From: Actinomadura nitritigenes | GTDB lineage: Bacteria; Actinomycetota; Actinomycetes; Streptosporangiales; Streptosporangiaceae | Reading direction: 5' to 3' | DNA: 64,000 nucleotides | Assembly: GCF_017573545.1 (NCBI RefSeq) | Contig: NZ_JAGEOK010000046.1 | Coordinates: 1-64,000, forward strand | Shown: positions 38,447 to 47,483 of the stretch, piece after piece | Position numbering within the stretch: the first letter of the stretch is position 1 | Layout of the letters: the number at the start of each line of letters is the position of its first letter | Notes under the pieces: generated by a model | What the model saw: only the letters and a program-made list of their open reading frames with translations | What the model was told of the DNA's origin: nothing | Database searches by the model: none | Translations under genes and position numbers: made by a program

Positions 38447-40786
38447 ATGAAGCGTTGGGGGGAAGCGCCCTTCGAGGCGCATCTGCCGCCCGAGACCGTC
38501 CTCAACCAGATGGAGATGGCGGTCATCGTCTGCGACCGCTTCAGCAACGTCATCTACGGCAACGCCTTCGCGCGCCAGCTGTTCGGGTTCGGCGGCGACG
38601 AGATCATCGGGCACTCCATCCTGTCGCTCGGCATCGCCGAGGAGGACCACGAGCAGGCCACCGAGCTCGCCCGGCACGTCCTGAAGGGCGGCGTCTGGGA
38701 GGGCACCTTCTGCAACCTGCGCGCCGACGGCACCACCGTGTACACGCGCGCGCACGCCGTCCCCTTGAGGCACCCGTCCGGCGCGGTCGACGGCGTCGTG
38801 ATCTTCGCGCGGGAGGCGCTGCGCTCCAACCAGCGCGACCAGGAGCGGTACGGGCTGCTGGAGCGGATCGGCGAGCGGCTCGCCGGGTCCCTCGAACTGG
38901 AGTCGACGCTGCGGCGGGTCGCCGACACCCTCGTCCCGCAGTTCGCCGACCACTGCTTCATCGACCTCTACAGCGGCGACCGGCTCTACCGGCGGGTGTC
39001 CCGGCACGCCGGCAACTGGGAGCCGCCGCCCGGCACCTGGGCGGAGGTCGGCGAGCCCGTCTCCTACCCGCCGGGCCACTTCAGCGCCAAGGCGATGGCG
39101 CGCCGCGACGCCGTCCTCGTCGAGGACATGGTCCAGCACCGCTTCGCCGCGCCGACCGAGTCGTCGCAGCGGCTCGGCGAGTCGATGGGCATCACCTCGG
39201 TGATCTCCGCGCCGCTGCTGGTGCGCGGCGAGCTGCTCGGCGTGATGAGCCTGGCGCTGTCCAACCTGTCCAAGCGGCCCGACCCGCACTACGACGGCTT
39301 CGACCGCGACCTGCTCGGCGCCATCGCCAGCCGCGTCGCGCTCGCCGTCGACAACGCGCTGCTGTTCGAGGAGGAGCGCGAGACCGCGCTCGCCTTCCAG
39401 AAGCACCTGCTGCCCGGTGACCGCCCGCCCCCGCTGGACGGCCTGCAGATCGCCTGGCGGTACGAGCCGGCCCGCCCGCTGGAGGCGCACGGGCACGGCA
39501 TCCAGACCCAGGTCGGCGGCGACTGGTACGACGTGATCCCGCTGTCGGCCGGACGCGTCGGGCTCGTCATCGGCGACGTCGAGGGACGCGGCGCCCGCGC
39601 CGCGGCGGTGATGGGCCAGCTGCGCGCCGCGCTGCGCGCCTTCGCCCAGGACGACAAGCCCCCGGCCGACATCCTGCGCAAGCTCGACGAGTGGGTTCGC
39701 ACGATGACCCGCCCGGAGCGGATGCGGTCCGGCTGGAACAGCGACGACCTCGTCCGCCCGCCGCTGGTGTCGTGCACCTACTTCGTGTACGACGCGTGGT
39801 CGCGGGTGCTGGAGTTCGCCAACGCCGGCCACGACCCGCCGCTGCTCATCGTGGACGGCGAGGTCGGCGAGCTGGACTTCGAGAGCGAGGGCGCCATGCT
39901 CGGCGTCCGCGCCCCCGGCATGGGCGGCGAGATCCTCTTCAACGAGGAGCAGTCGGAGCTGAAGCCCGGCTCGACGCTCGTGCTGTACACCGACGGCCTC
40001 ATCGACCGGCGGCCCAAGGACGACGGCGAGTACTACACGCGGGAGGAGTCCCGCGAGATGGTCCGCGACGCCGTCCAGCGGGTCGCGCGCGGCGGCGTCG
40101 AGGCCATCGCGAACGCCGCCTACGACGCCGTCCCCGGCGACATCGACGACGACGTGGCGATCGTGGTGATCCGCACCGCCGCCGACGAGCTGGCGGTCGA
40201 GGAGCGCACGTTCCCCGCCGAGCCGATCATGGTGTCGGAGGCGCGCCGGATGGCCGCCGACGCGTTCGCGTCCTGGGGCATGCTCGACGAGCAGGCCGAA
40301 CTGGCCTGCCTGCTGGTCTCCGAGGTCGTCACGAACGTCGTGCTGCACGCCACCTCGACGCCGCAGCCGCGCCGCGAGATGGTCGTCCCGGTGCCCGCCG
40401 GGCCGCCCGGCCGCGGCGGCGAGCCGCTGAGCGCGCCGCCGCCCGTCCAGTTCAACACCGCGCAGGTCGGCGGCGCGTTCGAGGGCGGCCTCGACCCCGC
40501 GATGGACCCGGGCGCGTTCGACGAGGACGACTGGAGCCTCGGCGCCGACCTCGGCCGCCGCGAGCCGCCCACCAAGGAGTTCCGGCTCCGGCTGCGGCGC
40601 GGCGGCGACGCGATCTGGGTCGAGGTGTTCGACTCCGACATGCGGCTGCCGCGCATCCGCAGCGCCGGCGAGACCGACGAGGGCGGCCGCGGCCTCTACC
40701 TCGTCGACCAGCTCGCGAGCCGGTGGGGCGCCCGTCCGACCAACGACGGCAAGGCCGTCTGGTTCGAACTGCCGCTGACGCCGTGA
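38447..40786 (+). CDS. PAS-GAF-PP2C phosphatase with C-terminal ATPase domain
   Basis: A multi-domain signalling protein of 779 residues. The PAS domain is at about 15-130 (MEMAVIVCDRFSNVIYGNAFARQLFG). GAF follows at about 145-325 (LESTLRRVADTLVPQFADHCF...RVALAVDNALLF). The SpoIIE-type PP2C phosphatase is at about 350-590, with metal-binding aspartates in QVGGDWYDV and GDVEGRG and at the end DIDDDVAIVVIR. The C-terminal HATPase (about 600-779) has the N-box LLVSEVVTNVVLHA and GRGLYLVDQL; an insertion of about 60 residues (Pro/Gly-rich) splits it. In actinomycetes such proteins usually control anti-sigma factor antagonists. ATG at 38447 has ggggag directly before it. The gene ends one base inside the ADH start (TGATG), so they are coupled. 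Confidence 0.9.
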   Translation: MKRWGEAPFEAHLPPETVLNQMEMAVIVCDRFSNVIYGNAFARQLFGFGGDEIIGHSILSLGIAEEDHEQATELARHVLKGGVWEGTFCNLRADGTTVYTRAHAVPLRHPSGAVDGVVIFAREALRSNQRDQERYGLLERIGERLAGSLELESTLRRVADTLVPQFADHCFIDLYSGDRLYRRVSRHAGNWEPPPGTWAEVGEPVSYPPGHFSAKAMARRDAVLVEDMVQHRFAAPTESSQRLGESMGITSVISAPLLVRGELLGVMSLALSNLSKRPDPHYDGFDRDLLGAIASRVALAVDNALLFEEERETALAFQKHLLPGDRPPPLDGLQIAWRYEPARPLEAHGHGIQTQVGGDWYDVIPLSAGRVGLVIGDVEGRGARAAAVMGQLRAALRAFAQDDKPPADILRKLDEWVRTMTRPERMRSGWNSDDLVRPPLVSCTYFVYDAWSRVLEFANAGHDPPLLIVDGEVGELDFESEGAMLGVRAPGMGGEILFNEEQSELKPGSTLVLYTDGLIDRRPKDDGEYYTREESREMVRDAVQRVARGGVEAIANAAYDAVPGDIDDDVAIVVIRTAADELAVEERTFPAEPIMVSEARRMAADAFASWGMLDEQAELACLLVSEVVTNVVLHATSTPQPRREMVVPVPAGPPGRGGEPLSAPPPVQFNTAQVGGAFEGGLDPAMDPGAFDEDDWSLGADLGRREPPTKEFRLRLRRGGDAIWVEVFDSDMRLPRIRSAGETDEGGRGLYLVDQLASRWGARPTNDGKAVWFELPLTP

Positions 40787-41781
40787 TGCGGGCCTGGACG
40801 GTGGACGCGCCGGCTCCGATCGCCTCGGGGCCGCTCCGCCGCGCCGACCGGGACGTCCCGTCGCCGGGGCCGGGGGAGCTGCTGGTGCGCGTCCTGGCCT
40901 GCGGCGTCTGCCGGACGGACCTGCACGTCGCGGAGGGCGACCTGCCCGTCCACCTGCCCGGCGTGACGCCCGGCCACGAGATCGTCGGGGAGGTCGTCGA
41001 GGCGGGCGCGGGCGCGCTGCACGCCGCCGGCGACCGGGTCGGCGTCGCGTGGCTGCGGGGCACCTGCGGGGCGTGCCGGTTCTGCCGCCGCGGCGCCGAG
41101 AACCTGTGCCCGTACTCGGTGTACACCGGCTGGGACGCCCACGGCGGCTACGCCGAGTACGCCCTCGCCGTCGACGCCTACACCTACGCGCTGCCGCCCG
41201 AGCTCGACGACGTGCGCGCGGCGCCGCTGCTGTGCGCGGGCATCATCGGCTACCGCGCCCTGCGCCGCTCCGCCCTGCCGCCGGGCGGGCGGCTCGGGAT
41301 CTGGGGGTTCGGCGGCTCCGCGCACCTCGCCGCGCAGGTCGCGCTCGCCGAGGGCGCCGACGTGCACGTGTTCACCCGCAGCCCCGCCGCCCGCGAGCTG
41401 GCCCGCGATCTCGGCGCGTCCTGGGCCGGCGACTCCTTCGACGTCTCGCCGGACCCGCTCGACGCCGCGATCGTCTTCGCGCCGGCCGGCGAGCTCGTCC
41501 CCGCCGCGCTCGAACGCCTGGACCGCGGCGGCACCCTCGCCGTCGCCGGCATCCACCTGAGCGACGTCCCGGCCCTGAACTACCAGCGGCACCTGTTCCA
41601 GGAGCGGCAGGTCCGGTCGGTGACCGCCAACACCCGCGCGGACGGCGAGGAGTTCCTGCGCCTCGCGGCCCGCCTCGACGTCGCCGTCACCACGCACCCC
41701 TACCCGCTGGACGCCGCGGACCGCGCCCTCGCCGACCTGGCCGCCGACCGGTTCACCGGCGCCGCCGTCCTCGTTCCCTAA
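40786..41781 (+). CDS. Zinc-dependent alcohol dehydrogenase
   Basis: A 331-residue medium-chain dehydrogenase that oxidises an alcohol with NAD(P). Catalytic zinc ligands are C42 (GVCRTDLH) and H64 (GHE); structural zinc is bound by C94, C97, C100 and C108 (CGACRFCRRGAENLC). The Rossmann motif GIWGFGGSAHLAAQVAL is near 165-180. It belongs to the AdhA-like zinc-binding group, as in M. tuberculosis AdhA. The start ATG overlaps the phosphatase stop by one base, an unusual pairing of a signalling phosphatase with an enzyme. Its stop overlaps the end of the convergent response regulator gene by four bases. Confidence 0.93.
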   Translation: MRAWTVDAPAPIASGPLRRADRDVPSPGPGELLVRVLACGVCRTDLHVAEGDLPVHLPGVTPGHEIVGEVVEAGAGALHAAGDRVGVAWLRGTCGACRFCRRGAENLCPYSVYTGWDAHGGYAEYALAVDAYTYALPPELDDVRAAPLLCAGIIGYRALRRSALPPGGRLGIWGFGGSAHLAAQVALAEGADVHVFTRSPAARELARDLGASWAGDSFDVSPDPLDAAIVFAPAGELVPAALERLDRGGTLAVAGIHLSDVPALNYQRHLFQERQVRSVTANTRADGEEFLRLAARLDVAVTTHPYPLDAADRALADLAADRFTGAAVLVP

Positions 41782-42446
41782 CCGGTCCGGGGGTCGTCGG
41801 ACAGCGCGTCCCGGAGCGGCACGAGGCCCTGCTGGAGACCGAAGATCGCCGCCTGGGTCCGGTCCTGCAGGCCGAGCTTGGCCAGGATGCTGGACACGTG
41901 CGTCTTCACCGTCTGCTCGCCGAGCGCCAGCGCCCTGGCGATCTCCCGGTTGGAGCGTCCCCGGGCCAGCTCGGCGAGCACGTCGCGCTCGCGGGGCGAC
42001 AGGTCCCGCAGCGGCCCCGCCGGGTCGTCCTCGCGCAGTTTGCGGACGAGCAGCGCGGCCACCCCGGAGTCCAGCACGCTGCCCCCGGCCGCGGCGGCCC
42101 GGACCGCCTCCACCACCCGGTCCACCGCGGTGGTCTTCGGCAGGTAGGAGCAGGCCCCGGCGTGGACGGCCTCCAGCGCCAGGTCCCCGGCGAGGAAGGA
42201 CGTCAGCACGATGACGGCGGGCCCGGAACCCTCTTCGCGCAGGGCGTGCAGGACCCCGAGCCCGTCGATGCCGGGCATCACCAGGTCCAGCAGCACCACG
42301 TCGGGCCGCTGCGACCGGATCGCCTCGATCCCCGCCGCGCCGTCCGCGCACTCGCCGGTGACCGTGATGTCCGGCTCCTGTTCGAGGACGAACCGCAGCC
42401 CCTGCCGCACCACCTCGTGATCGTCGACGATCAGCACCCTGATCAT
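41778..42446 (-). CDS. LuxR/NarL-type response regulator
   Basis: A 222-residue response regulator. The receiver domain (1-120) has acidic residues D8/D9 (VDDHEVV), phospho-acceptor D54 (VVLLDLVMPGIDG) and K103 (YLPKTT). The LuxR HTH (about 150-205) includes LSPRERDVLAELARGRSNREIARALALGEQTVKTHVSSILAKLGL. It pairs with the kinase gene at 42443, whose stop overlaps its ATG (ATGA). Start ATG at 42446 needs no upstream site if translation is coupled. Likely targets are the neighbouring lipoprotein-MacAB operon. Confidence 0.94.
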   Translation of the reverse strand: MIRVLIVDDHEVVRQGLRFVLEQEPDITVTGECADGAAGIEAIRSQRPDVVLLDLVMPGIDGLGVLHALREEGSGPAVIVLTSFLAGDLALEAVHAGACSYLPKTTAVDRVVEAVRAAAAGGSVLDSGVAALLVRKLREDDPAGPLRDLSPRERDVLAELARGRSNREIARALALGEQTVKTHVSSILAKLGLQDRTQAAIFGLQQGLVPLRDALSDDPRTG

Positions 42447-43918
42447 GCCGGGATCCGCACCCGTACGGTCGTGCCCTCCGCGGGCGCGCTCGCCACCTCG
42501 AAGGTGCCGCCCAGCTCGGTGACCCGCTCGCGCATCAGCGCCATCCCCATCCCGTGCCGGCGCGCCGTCCCCGCCGCGTCGAAGCCTCGTCCGTCATCGC
42601 TGATCAGCACCATCACCTGTCCCGCGGCCTCGGTCACCCGGAGCTCGATCCGCTCCGGCTCGGCGTGCCGGGCCGCGTTGCCGAGCGCCTCCTGGACGAC
42701 CCGCAGCACCGCCAGCTCGACGGCGGGCGGCAGCTCCGGCGCGTCGATCTCCGCCGTGATCCGGATGCCCAGCCGCGCCTCGAAGGCCTGGCACAGGTCC
42801 CGCAGCGCCGCCGCGAGCCCCGCCTCCTCCAGCGCGACCGGCCGCAGCTCCAGCAGCATGGCGCGCATCTCGCGCATCGTGCGCTCCAGGGTCTGCTCCA
42901 TGGACTCGGCCTGCCGCCGCAGGTGCGACCCGGCGGGCAGCGCCCGGCGCAGCCCGCCGGCCAGCAGGTTGGCCGAGAACAGGTCCTGGGACACCGAGTC
43001 GTGCAGGTCCCGGGCGATCCGGTTGCGCTCGTCGCGCCGCGCGGCCGCGCCCGCGGCGTCCCGTTCCGCCCGGCCGGCGAGTTCCAGCCGTTCGGCCATC
43101 CGGTTGAAGGCCAGCTCCAGCCGGCCGACCTCGTCGCCGCCCGACACCGGGATCCGCGCGTGCAGGTCCCCGTCCGCCATCGCCGCGGTGCCCTCGGCCA
43201 GCCGCCGGATCCGGCCGATGAGCCGCCGGGTGCTGAGCAGCCCGAACACCCCGCCGGCGGGGAGCAGCATGATCAGCATGATGAGTCCGGGCAGCAGCAT
43301 GTCATCGGTGCCGGGGGTCCGGCCGGTCGCGTCGGCGGAGCCCTTGGCGTGCGCGCCCGGCCGGACGAGGCCGCCGGCCAGCCGGACGTAGGCGATCCCG
43401 AAGGGCCGCCGGTGCCCGTCGGGCGTCGTGGTCGTCGCCGGGCTCGTCGCCCAGGCGGCGCCGTCGCCCAGCGAGACGACGCGGCGCGAGGTGCCGACGG
43501 CGTCGCCGGGCAGGGTGGAGCCGACCGGCACGGCCTGGGGGGCCGTGGTCGCGGCCACCCGGCCGTCCAGCCCGGCCAGCGCCTCGACGATCTCCGGCAC
43601 CGGGTCCGTCGCGGTGCGCCCGAATCCGGACCGGGCCGCGGCCGCGAGGAGCGCCCGGTCGGAGAGCGCGCCCCGTCCGGTGGCGGCGGCCGTGGCGGCC
43701 GCCGCGTCCTCGTCGGCGAGGGCGGTGCTCTTGAACCTGCCCGCCTGGGTGTCGGCCTCGGCCACCCGGGCGTTGGCCTGCTTCACCTGGTGGCGGGCGT
43801 GGGCCATCCGCGGGACGAAGTAGCCCAGCACGACCGCTTCGACGACGAGGACGGCCGCCGCGGAGACGGCGACGTACGAAGCCGCCATCCGGATCTTCAG
43901 CCCGAATCGGGACAGCAT
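42443..43918 (-). CDS. HisKA_3-type sensor histidine kinase
   Basis: A 491-residue membrane sensor kinase. Helix 1 is near residues 12-30 (VAVSAAAVLVVEAVVLGYF), helix 2 at about 200-225 (LLPGLIMLIMLLPAGGVFGLL). The extracytoplasmic part between them (about 170 residues) is Ala/Thr-rich. A HAMP-like linker (about 225-275) leads into the HisKA_3 dimerisation region; H306 in RNRIARDLHDSVSQ is the phospho-acceptor. The HATPase_c part has N-box EALGNAARHAEPE and GDGRGFD (DDGRGFDAAG). ATG at 43918 is preferred; TACGCT lies six bases upstream, so the transcript may be leaderless. Divergent from the efflux operon across 108 bp. Confidence 0.93.
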   Translation of the reverse strand: MLSRFGLKIRMAASYVAVSAAAVLVVEAVVLGYFVPRMAHARHQVKQANARVAEADTQAGRFKSTALADEDAAAATAAATGRGALSDRALLAAAARSGFGRTATDPVPEIVEALAGLDGRVAATTAPQAVPVGSTLPGDAVGTSRRVVSLGDGAAWATSPATTTTPDGHRRPFGIAYVRLAGGLVRPGAHAKGSADATGRTPGTDDMLLPGLIMLIMLLPAGGVFGLLSTRRLIGRIRRLAEGTAAMADGDLHARIPVSGGDEVGRLELAFNRMAERLELAGRAERDAAGAAARRDERNRIARDLHDSVSQDLFSANLLAGGLRRALPAGSHLRRQAESMEQTLERTMREMRAMLLELRPVALEEAGLAAALRDLCQAFEARLGIRITAEIDAPELPPAVELAVLRVVQEALGNAARHAEPERIELRVTEAAGQVMVLISDDGRGFDAAGTARRHGMGMALMRERVTELGGTFEVASAPAEGTTVRVRIPA

Positions 43919-44026
43919 GGAGCCAGCGTAGGTCGGCGGACCGGCCGCGGGGGTCCCTCGAACGGCGGTGCGCCCGCTCCCTTTTTGGGGGATCCGCCCG
44001 ACGGCGGCGGGCACGAGATTTGCCTC

Positions 44027-44533
44027 ATGAATCTACGAACCGTAGGCGCCGGGCTCCCTCTGGCCCTGCTGCTCGCCGGATGCGGCGGTCACGGCACGCC
44101 TGCCAAGTCCAGTGCGAGCCCCAACGCCGGAACGGGGGACGCGCTGCGCCGGCTCGCCCAGTGCGCCAGGGCGAACGGCCAGCCGAACTTCCCCGACCCG
44201 GTGCAGAACTCCGACGGGACGTGGGGGTTCCCGCCGTCCGGGGGCGGCCAGCGGCTTCCGGAGGCCTGCGCGTCGCTCAAGGCCCAGGCGGGCCAGCAGA
44301 GCCGGCCGAGTCCGGTGTCGAGCGCCGACCTGGCGCGGCTGCGGCAGTACGCCGCGTGCCTCCGCCGGTCCGGCCTCCCGGACTGGCCCGACCCCGACAG
44401 CGACGGTGCCTTCACGCTTCCGCCCCGGCTCCAGGGGCTGGGCAAGAGCACCATCGTCGCGAAGCTGAAGCCCTGCCAGAAGTACTCGCCGGGGCGCGTC
44501 AAGTTCAAGACGTCGCCCGGGGGAGGCCAGTGA
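44027..44533 (+). CDS. Cysteine-containing lipoprotein
   Basis: A 168-residue exported lipoprotein of unknown role. The lipobox LLAGC has Cys19 as the lipidated residue, after an 18-residue signal peptide. The rest has paired short motifs: RRLAQCARANGQPNFPDP and LRQYAACLRRSGLPDWPDP are two copies of one unit of about 60 residues, each with a Cys and a GxPxxPDP ending; further Cys are in EACAS and KPCQKY. So four cysteines could form two disulfides. It is the first gene of the MacAB-like operon; it may be a surface binding component. ATG at 44027 has only a weak upstream site. Confidence 0.88.
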   Translation: MNLRTVGAGLPLALLLAGCGGHGTPAKSSASPNAGTGDALRRLAQCARANGQPNFPDPVQNSDGTWGFPPSGGGQRLPEACASLKAQAGQQSRPSPVSSADLARLRQYAACLRRSGLPDWPDPDSDGAFTLPPRLQGLGKSTIVAKLKPCQKYSPGRVKFKTSPGGGQ

Positions 44534-44534
44534 C

Positions 44535-45641
44535 ATGCGCCGGACCCTGATCCTCGGCGGCGTCGCGCTGGTCGGGCTCGCCGGCGCCGCGGGCTGGACG
44601 GTCATGGACGGCGGCGGTCACGCGAGCGGCGGGACGGAGACCGGCGCGATCAGCACCGGCACCGCCGCCGTGACCCGCACCGACGTCGCGGAGCGCCAGG
44701 TGCTGAGCGGCAAGCTGGGGTACGCGGGCGCCTACCAGGTGCAGGCCACCGGGGCCGGCGTGGTCACGAAGCTGCCGCCGGTCGGCCGCCGGATACGGCG
44801 CGGGGACGCCGCCTACGAGATCGACGGCACGAAGGTCCCGCTGATGTACGGGACGCGGCCGGTCTGGCGGGCGTTCGAGGTGGGGATGACCGACGGCGCG
44901 GACGTCAGGCAGCTCGAGAGCAACCTCAAGGCGCTCGGCTACGGCGACGGCCTCACCGTCGACGACCACTACTCGACCGCCACCTACTGGGCCGTCCGGC
45001 ACTGGCAGGACGACCGGAACCTGACGGTGACCGGCACCGTGCCGCTCGGCCAGATCGTGTTCGCCCCCGGCCCGGTCCGGGTCTCCGCGCTCGACGTCTC
45101 GCCCGGCACCAGGGTGCAGGCCGGGCACCCGGTCGAGCACGGCACCACTCCGCGGCAGGCGGTCACGGTGCAGGTCTCGCCGACGGAGCTGCCGAACGTG
45201 AAGGTCGGCGATCCGGTGGTGGTGACGCTGCCCGACCAGAGCACCCGGCGGGGCCGGGTCTCCGCGATCGGCACGGTCGCCACGACCCCGTCCACCGGCG
45301 GAGACGGCGGAGACGGCGGGGGCGGCGGGGGCGGTACGGCCGACCAGTCGACCGCCCCGGTGACGGTCACCGTCACCGGCACGATCCACGGTCTGCTCGA
45401 CCAGACGTCGGTCCAGGTCTCGATCGTCGCGCAGCAGGACCGCGGGGTGCTGGCCGTGCCGACGACGGCGCTGCGCCCGCTGCCCGGCGGCGCCTACGAG
45501 GTGATCGTCGTCAGCGGCACCGCGCGGCGCCACGTCACGGTCAGGACCGGGCTGTTCGACGAGAGCAGCGGGCTGGTCGAGGTCACCGGCGCCGGGCTCG
45601 CGGCGGGACAGCGCGTGGAGGTGCCGGATGACGGTTCTTGA
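44535..45641 (+). CDS. Efflux adaptor (HlyD/MacA-like) with peptidoglycan-binding domain
   Basis: A 368-residue periplasmic-adaptor-type protein. One N-terminal helix (LILGGVALVGLAGAAGWTVM) anchors it. The first barrel part (about 50-95) has GKLGYAGAYQVQATGAGVVTKLPPVGRRIRRGDAAYEI. A peptidoglycan-binding helical unit follows (about 125-170: DVRQLESNLKALGYGDGLTVDDHYS...AVRHWQ). The barrel continues (VRVSALDVSPGTRVQAGH), with a Gly-rich loop at about 255-275. Its ATG follows the lipoprotein TGA by one base, with ggggag upstream. The next gene overlaps it by 14 bp. Such proteins, common in actinobacteria, connect a MacB-type transporter to the wall. Confidence 0.93.
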   Translation: MRRTLILGGVALVGLAGAAGWTVMDGGGHASGGTETGAISTGTAAVTRTDVAERQVLSGKLGYAGAYQVQATGAGVVTKLPPVGRRIRRGDAAYEIDGTKVPLMYGTRPVWRAFEVGMTDGADVRQLESNLKALGYGDGLTVDDHYSTATYWAVRHWQDDRNLTVTGTVPLGQIVFAPGPVRVSALDVSPGTRVQAGHPVEHGTTPRQAVTVQVSPTELPNVKVGDPVVVTLPDQSTRRGRVSAIGTVATTPSTGGDGGDGGGGGGGTADQSTAPVTVTVTGTIHGLLDQTSVQVSIVAQQDRGVLAVPTTALRPLPGGAYEVIVVSGTARRHVTVRTGLFDESSGLVEVTGAGLAAGQRVEVPDDGS

Positions 45642-46290
45642 GCTCGCGGACGTCCGCAAGACCTACCCCGGTGAGCCCCCCGTCGAGGCCGTCCGGGGGG
45701 TGAGCCTCACCGTCGAGTCCGGCGACATGCTCGCCGTGCGCGGTGCGTCGGGGTCGGGCAAGTCCACGCTGCTGCAGCTCATGGCGGGGCTGGACCGGCC
45801 GACCGGCGGGTCCGTGCGGCTGGCGGGGGAGCCGGTGCAGGACATGTCGGACCGGGCGCTGGCCGGGCTGCGCGCGCACCGGGTCGGCGTCGTGTTCCAG
45901 CAGTTCTTCCTGCTGGACGCGCTGTCCGCACTGGAGAACGTCGCCTCGGGGCTCCTCTACCGCGGGATCCCGGCCCGGGAGCGCCGCCGCCTGGCCCGCG
46001 CCGCGCTGGAACGCGTCGGCCTCGGGCACCGGACCGGCCACCACGCCGCCAAGCTGTCCGGAGGCGAACGGCAGCGGGTGGCCATCGCCCGGGCGGTCGT
46101 CGGGCGCCCGGCGATCGTGTTCGCCGACGAGCCTACCGGCAACCTGGACAGCACCACCGGGGCCGGGATCCTCTCGCTCATCCGGGAGCTCAACGCCGAG
46201 GGCACCACCCTCGTCATCGTCACTCACGAGGATGCCGTCGCGCGGGCGTGCCGCAGCCGGATCGAGCTGCGCGACGGAGCACTGGTATGA
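45628..46290 (+). CDS. ABC transporter ATPase (MacB/LolD-like)
   Basis: The ATPase subunit of an efflux ABC transporter, 220 residues. Walker A is GASGSGKST at 39-47, the Q-loop is VVFQQFFLL, the signature is LSGGE at 143-147, Walker B is AIVFADEP at 162-169, and the H-loop is VIVTHE. It overlaps the adaptor gene by 14 bp and the permease gene start by four bases (ATGA), so the four genes form a tight operon. It powers the permease that follows. Confidence 0.96.
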   Translation: MTVLELADVRKTYPGEPPVEAVRGVSLTVESGDMLAVRGASGSGKSTLLQLMAGLDRPTGGSVRLAGEPVQDMSDRALAGLRAHRVGVVFQQFFLLDALSALENVASGLLYRGIPARERRRLARAALERVGLGHRTGHHAAKLSGGERQRVAIARAVVGRPAIVFADEPTGNLDSTTGAGILSLIRELNAEGTTLVIVTHEDAVARACRSRIELRDGALV

Positions 46291-47471
46291 AGAGCACGCT
46301 GCGCATCGCCGACCTCCTGCCCACCGGGACGCTGGGACTGCGGTCCCGGCGCGTCAGGGCCGTGCTGTCCGGCCTCGGCATCGCGATCGGCATCGCCTCG
46401 ATCGTCGCGGTGCTCGGCGTCACCAGGTCCAGCCAGTCGGACCTGCTGGCCCGCATCGACCAGCTCGGCACCAACATGCTGACCGTCGCGAACGGGCACA
46501 CCATGGGCGGCGCCGAGGCCGAACTGCCCGCGACCGCCGCGCCGATGATCCGGCGGCTGCCGGGTGTGCAGGCCGTCGCGCCGACCGCGCAGATCACCAC
46601 GGCCGCGGTGTACCGCAACGACCACGTCCCGGCCGGGCAGACGGGCGGCCGGGCGGTGCGGGCCTGCGACGGCTCGCTGCTCACCGCCCTCGGCGCCTCG
46701 CCGCTGACCGGGCGGTTCCTGACGTCCGGGCCGTACCCGGTCACCGTCCTCGGCCACGACGCCGCCACCACGCTCGGCGTGCGCGGCGCCGGCCCGGGCG
46801 TCCGGGTCTGGCTCGGCGGGCACTGGTTCACCGTCGCCGGGATCCTCCGGCCGCTGCCGCTGGCCCCGGAGATCGACCGGTCCGCGCTGGTGTCGTTCGC
46901 GGCGGCCGAGAAGACGCTCGGGTACGACGGGCACCCGAGCCGCGTCTACCTGCGCGCCCGCCCGGACCGCGTCGCGGCCGTGGCGGACCTCCTGGCCGCC
47001 GCCGCCGATCCCGCCGCCCCCGACCAGGTCACCGTGAGCCGGCCCTCCGACGCGCTCACCGCGCAGCTGGCCGTCAAGTCCTCCGGGCAGGCGCTGTTCC
47101 TCGGGCTGGGCGCGATCGCGCTGCTCGTGGGGGCGATCGGGATCGCCAACGTGATGGTCATCTCGGTCTTGGAACGGCGGTCGGAGATCGGGCTGCGCCG
47201 GGCGCTGGGCGCCGCGCGCGCGCATGTGGCGGCGCAGTTCCTCACCGAGTCGCTGGTGCTGTCGTCCTTCGGCGGCGCGGCGGGGCTGGCCATCGGGACC
47301 GCGATCACCCTGGGGCTCGCCTACGACCGCGGCTGGAGTGTGCTGATCCCGGCGCAGGCCCTGTGGGGCGGATTGCTGCTGGCCGTCGGCACCGGCGCGG
47401 TCGCCGGTCTCTATCCGGCGCTGCGCGCCGCGCGGCTGTCCCCGACCGAGGCGCTCCGAGGGGGCGGGTAG
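46287..47471 (+). CDS. ABC transporter permease (MacB/FtsX-like)
   Basis: A 394-residue permease. Helix 1 is near residues 30-50 (LSGLGIAIGIASIVAVLGV), followed by a 220-residue extracellular MacB_PCD domain (LARIDQLGTNMLTVANGHTMGG...). Then three helices: LFLGLGAIALLVGAIGIANVMVISV (about 270-295), SFGGAAGLAIGTAITLGLAY (about 330-350) and ALWGGLLLAVGTGAVAGLYPAL (about 360-380), with the FtsX motif ERRSEIGLRRALGA between. The ending AARLSPTEALRGG is typical of this family. ATG at 46287 overlaps the ATPase stop (ATGA). Confidence 0.95.
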   Translation: MKSTLRIADLLPTGTLGLRSRRVRAVLSGLGIAIGIASIVAVLGVTRSSQSDLLARIDQLGTNMLTVANGHTMGGAEAELPATAAPMIRRLPGVQAVAPTAQITTAAVYRNDHVPAGQTGGRAVRACDGSLLTALGASPLTGRFLTSGPYPVTVLGHDAATTLGVRGAGPGVRVWLGGHWFTVAGILRPLPLAPEIDRSALVSFAAAEKTLGYDGHPSRVYLRARPDRVAAVADLLAAAADPAAPDQVTVSRPSDALTAQLAVKSSGQALFLGLGAIALLVGAIGIANVMVISVLERRSEIGLRRALGAARAHVAAQFLTESLVLSSFGGAAGLAIGTAITLGLAYDRGWSVLIPAQALWGGLLLAVGTGAVAGLYPALRAARLSPTEALRGGG

Positions 47472-47483
47472 CGGCCGGCGGCG

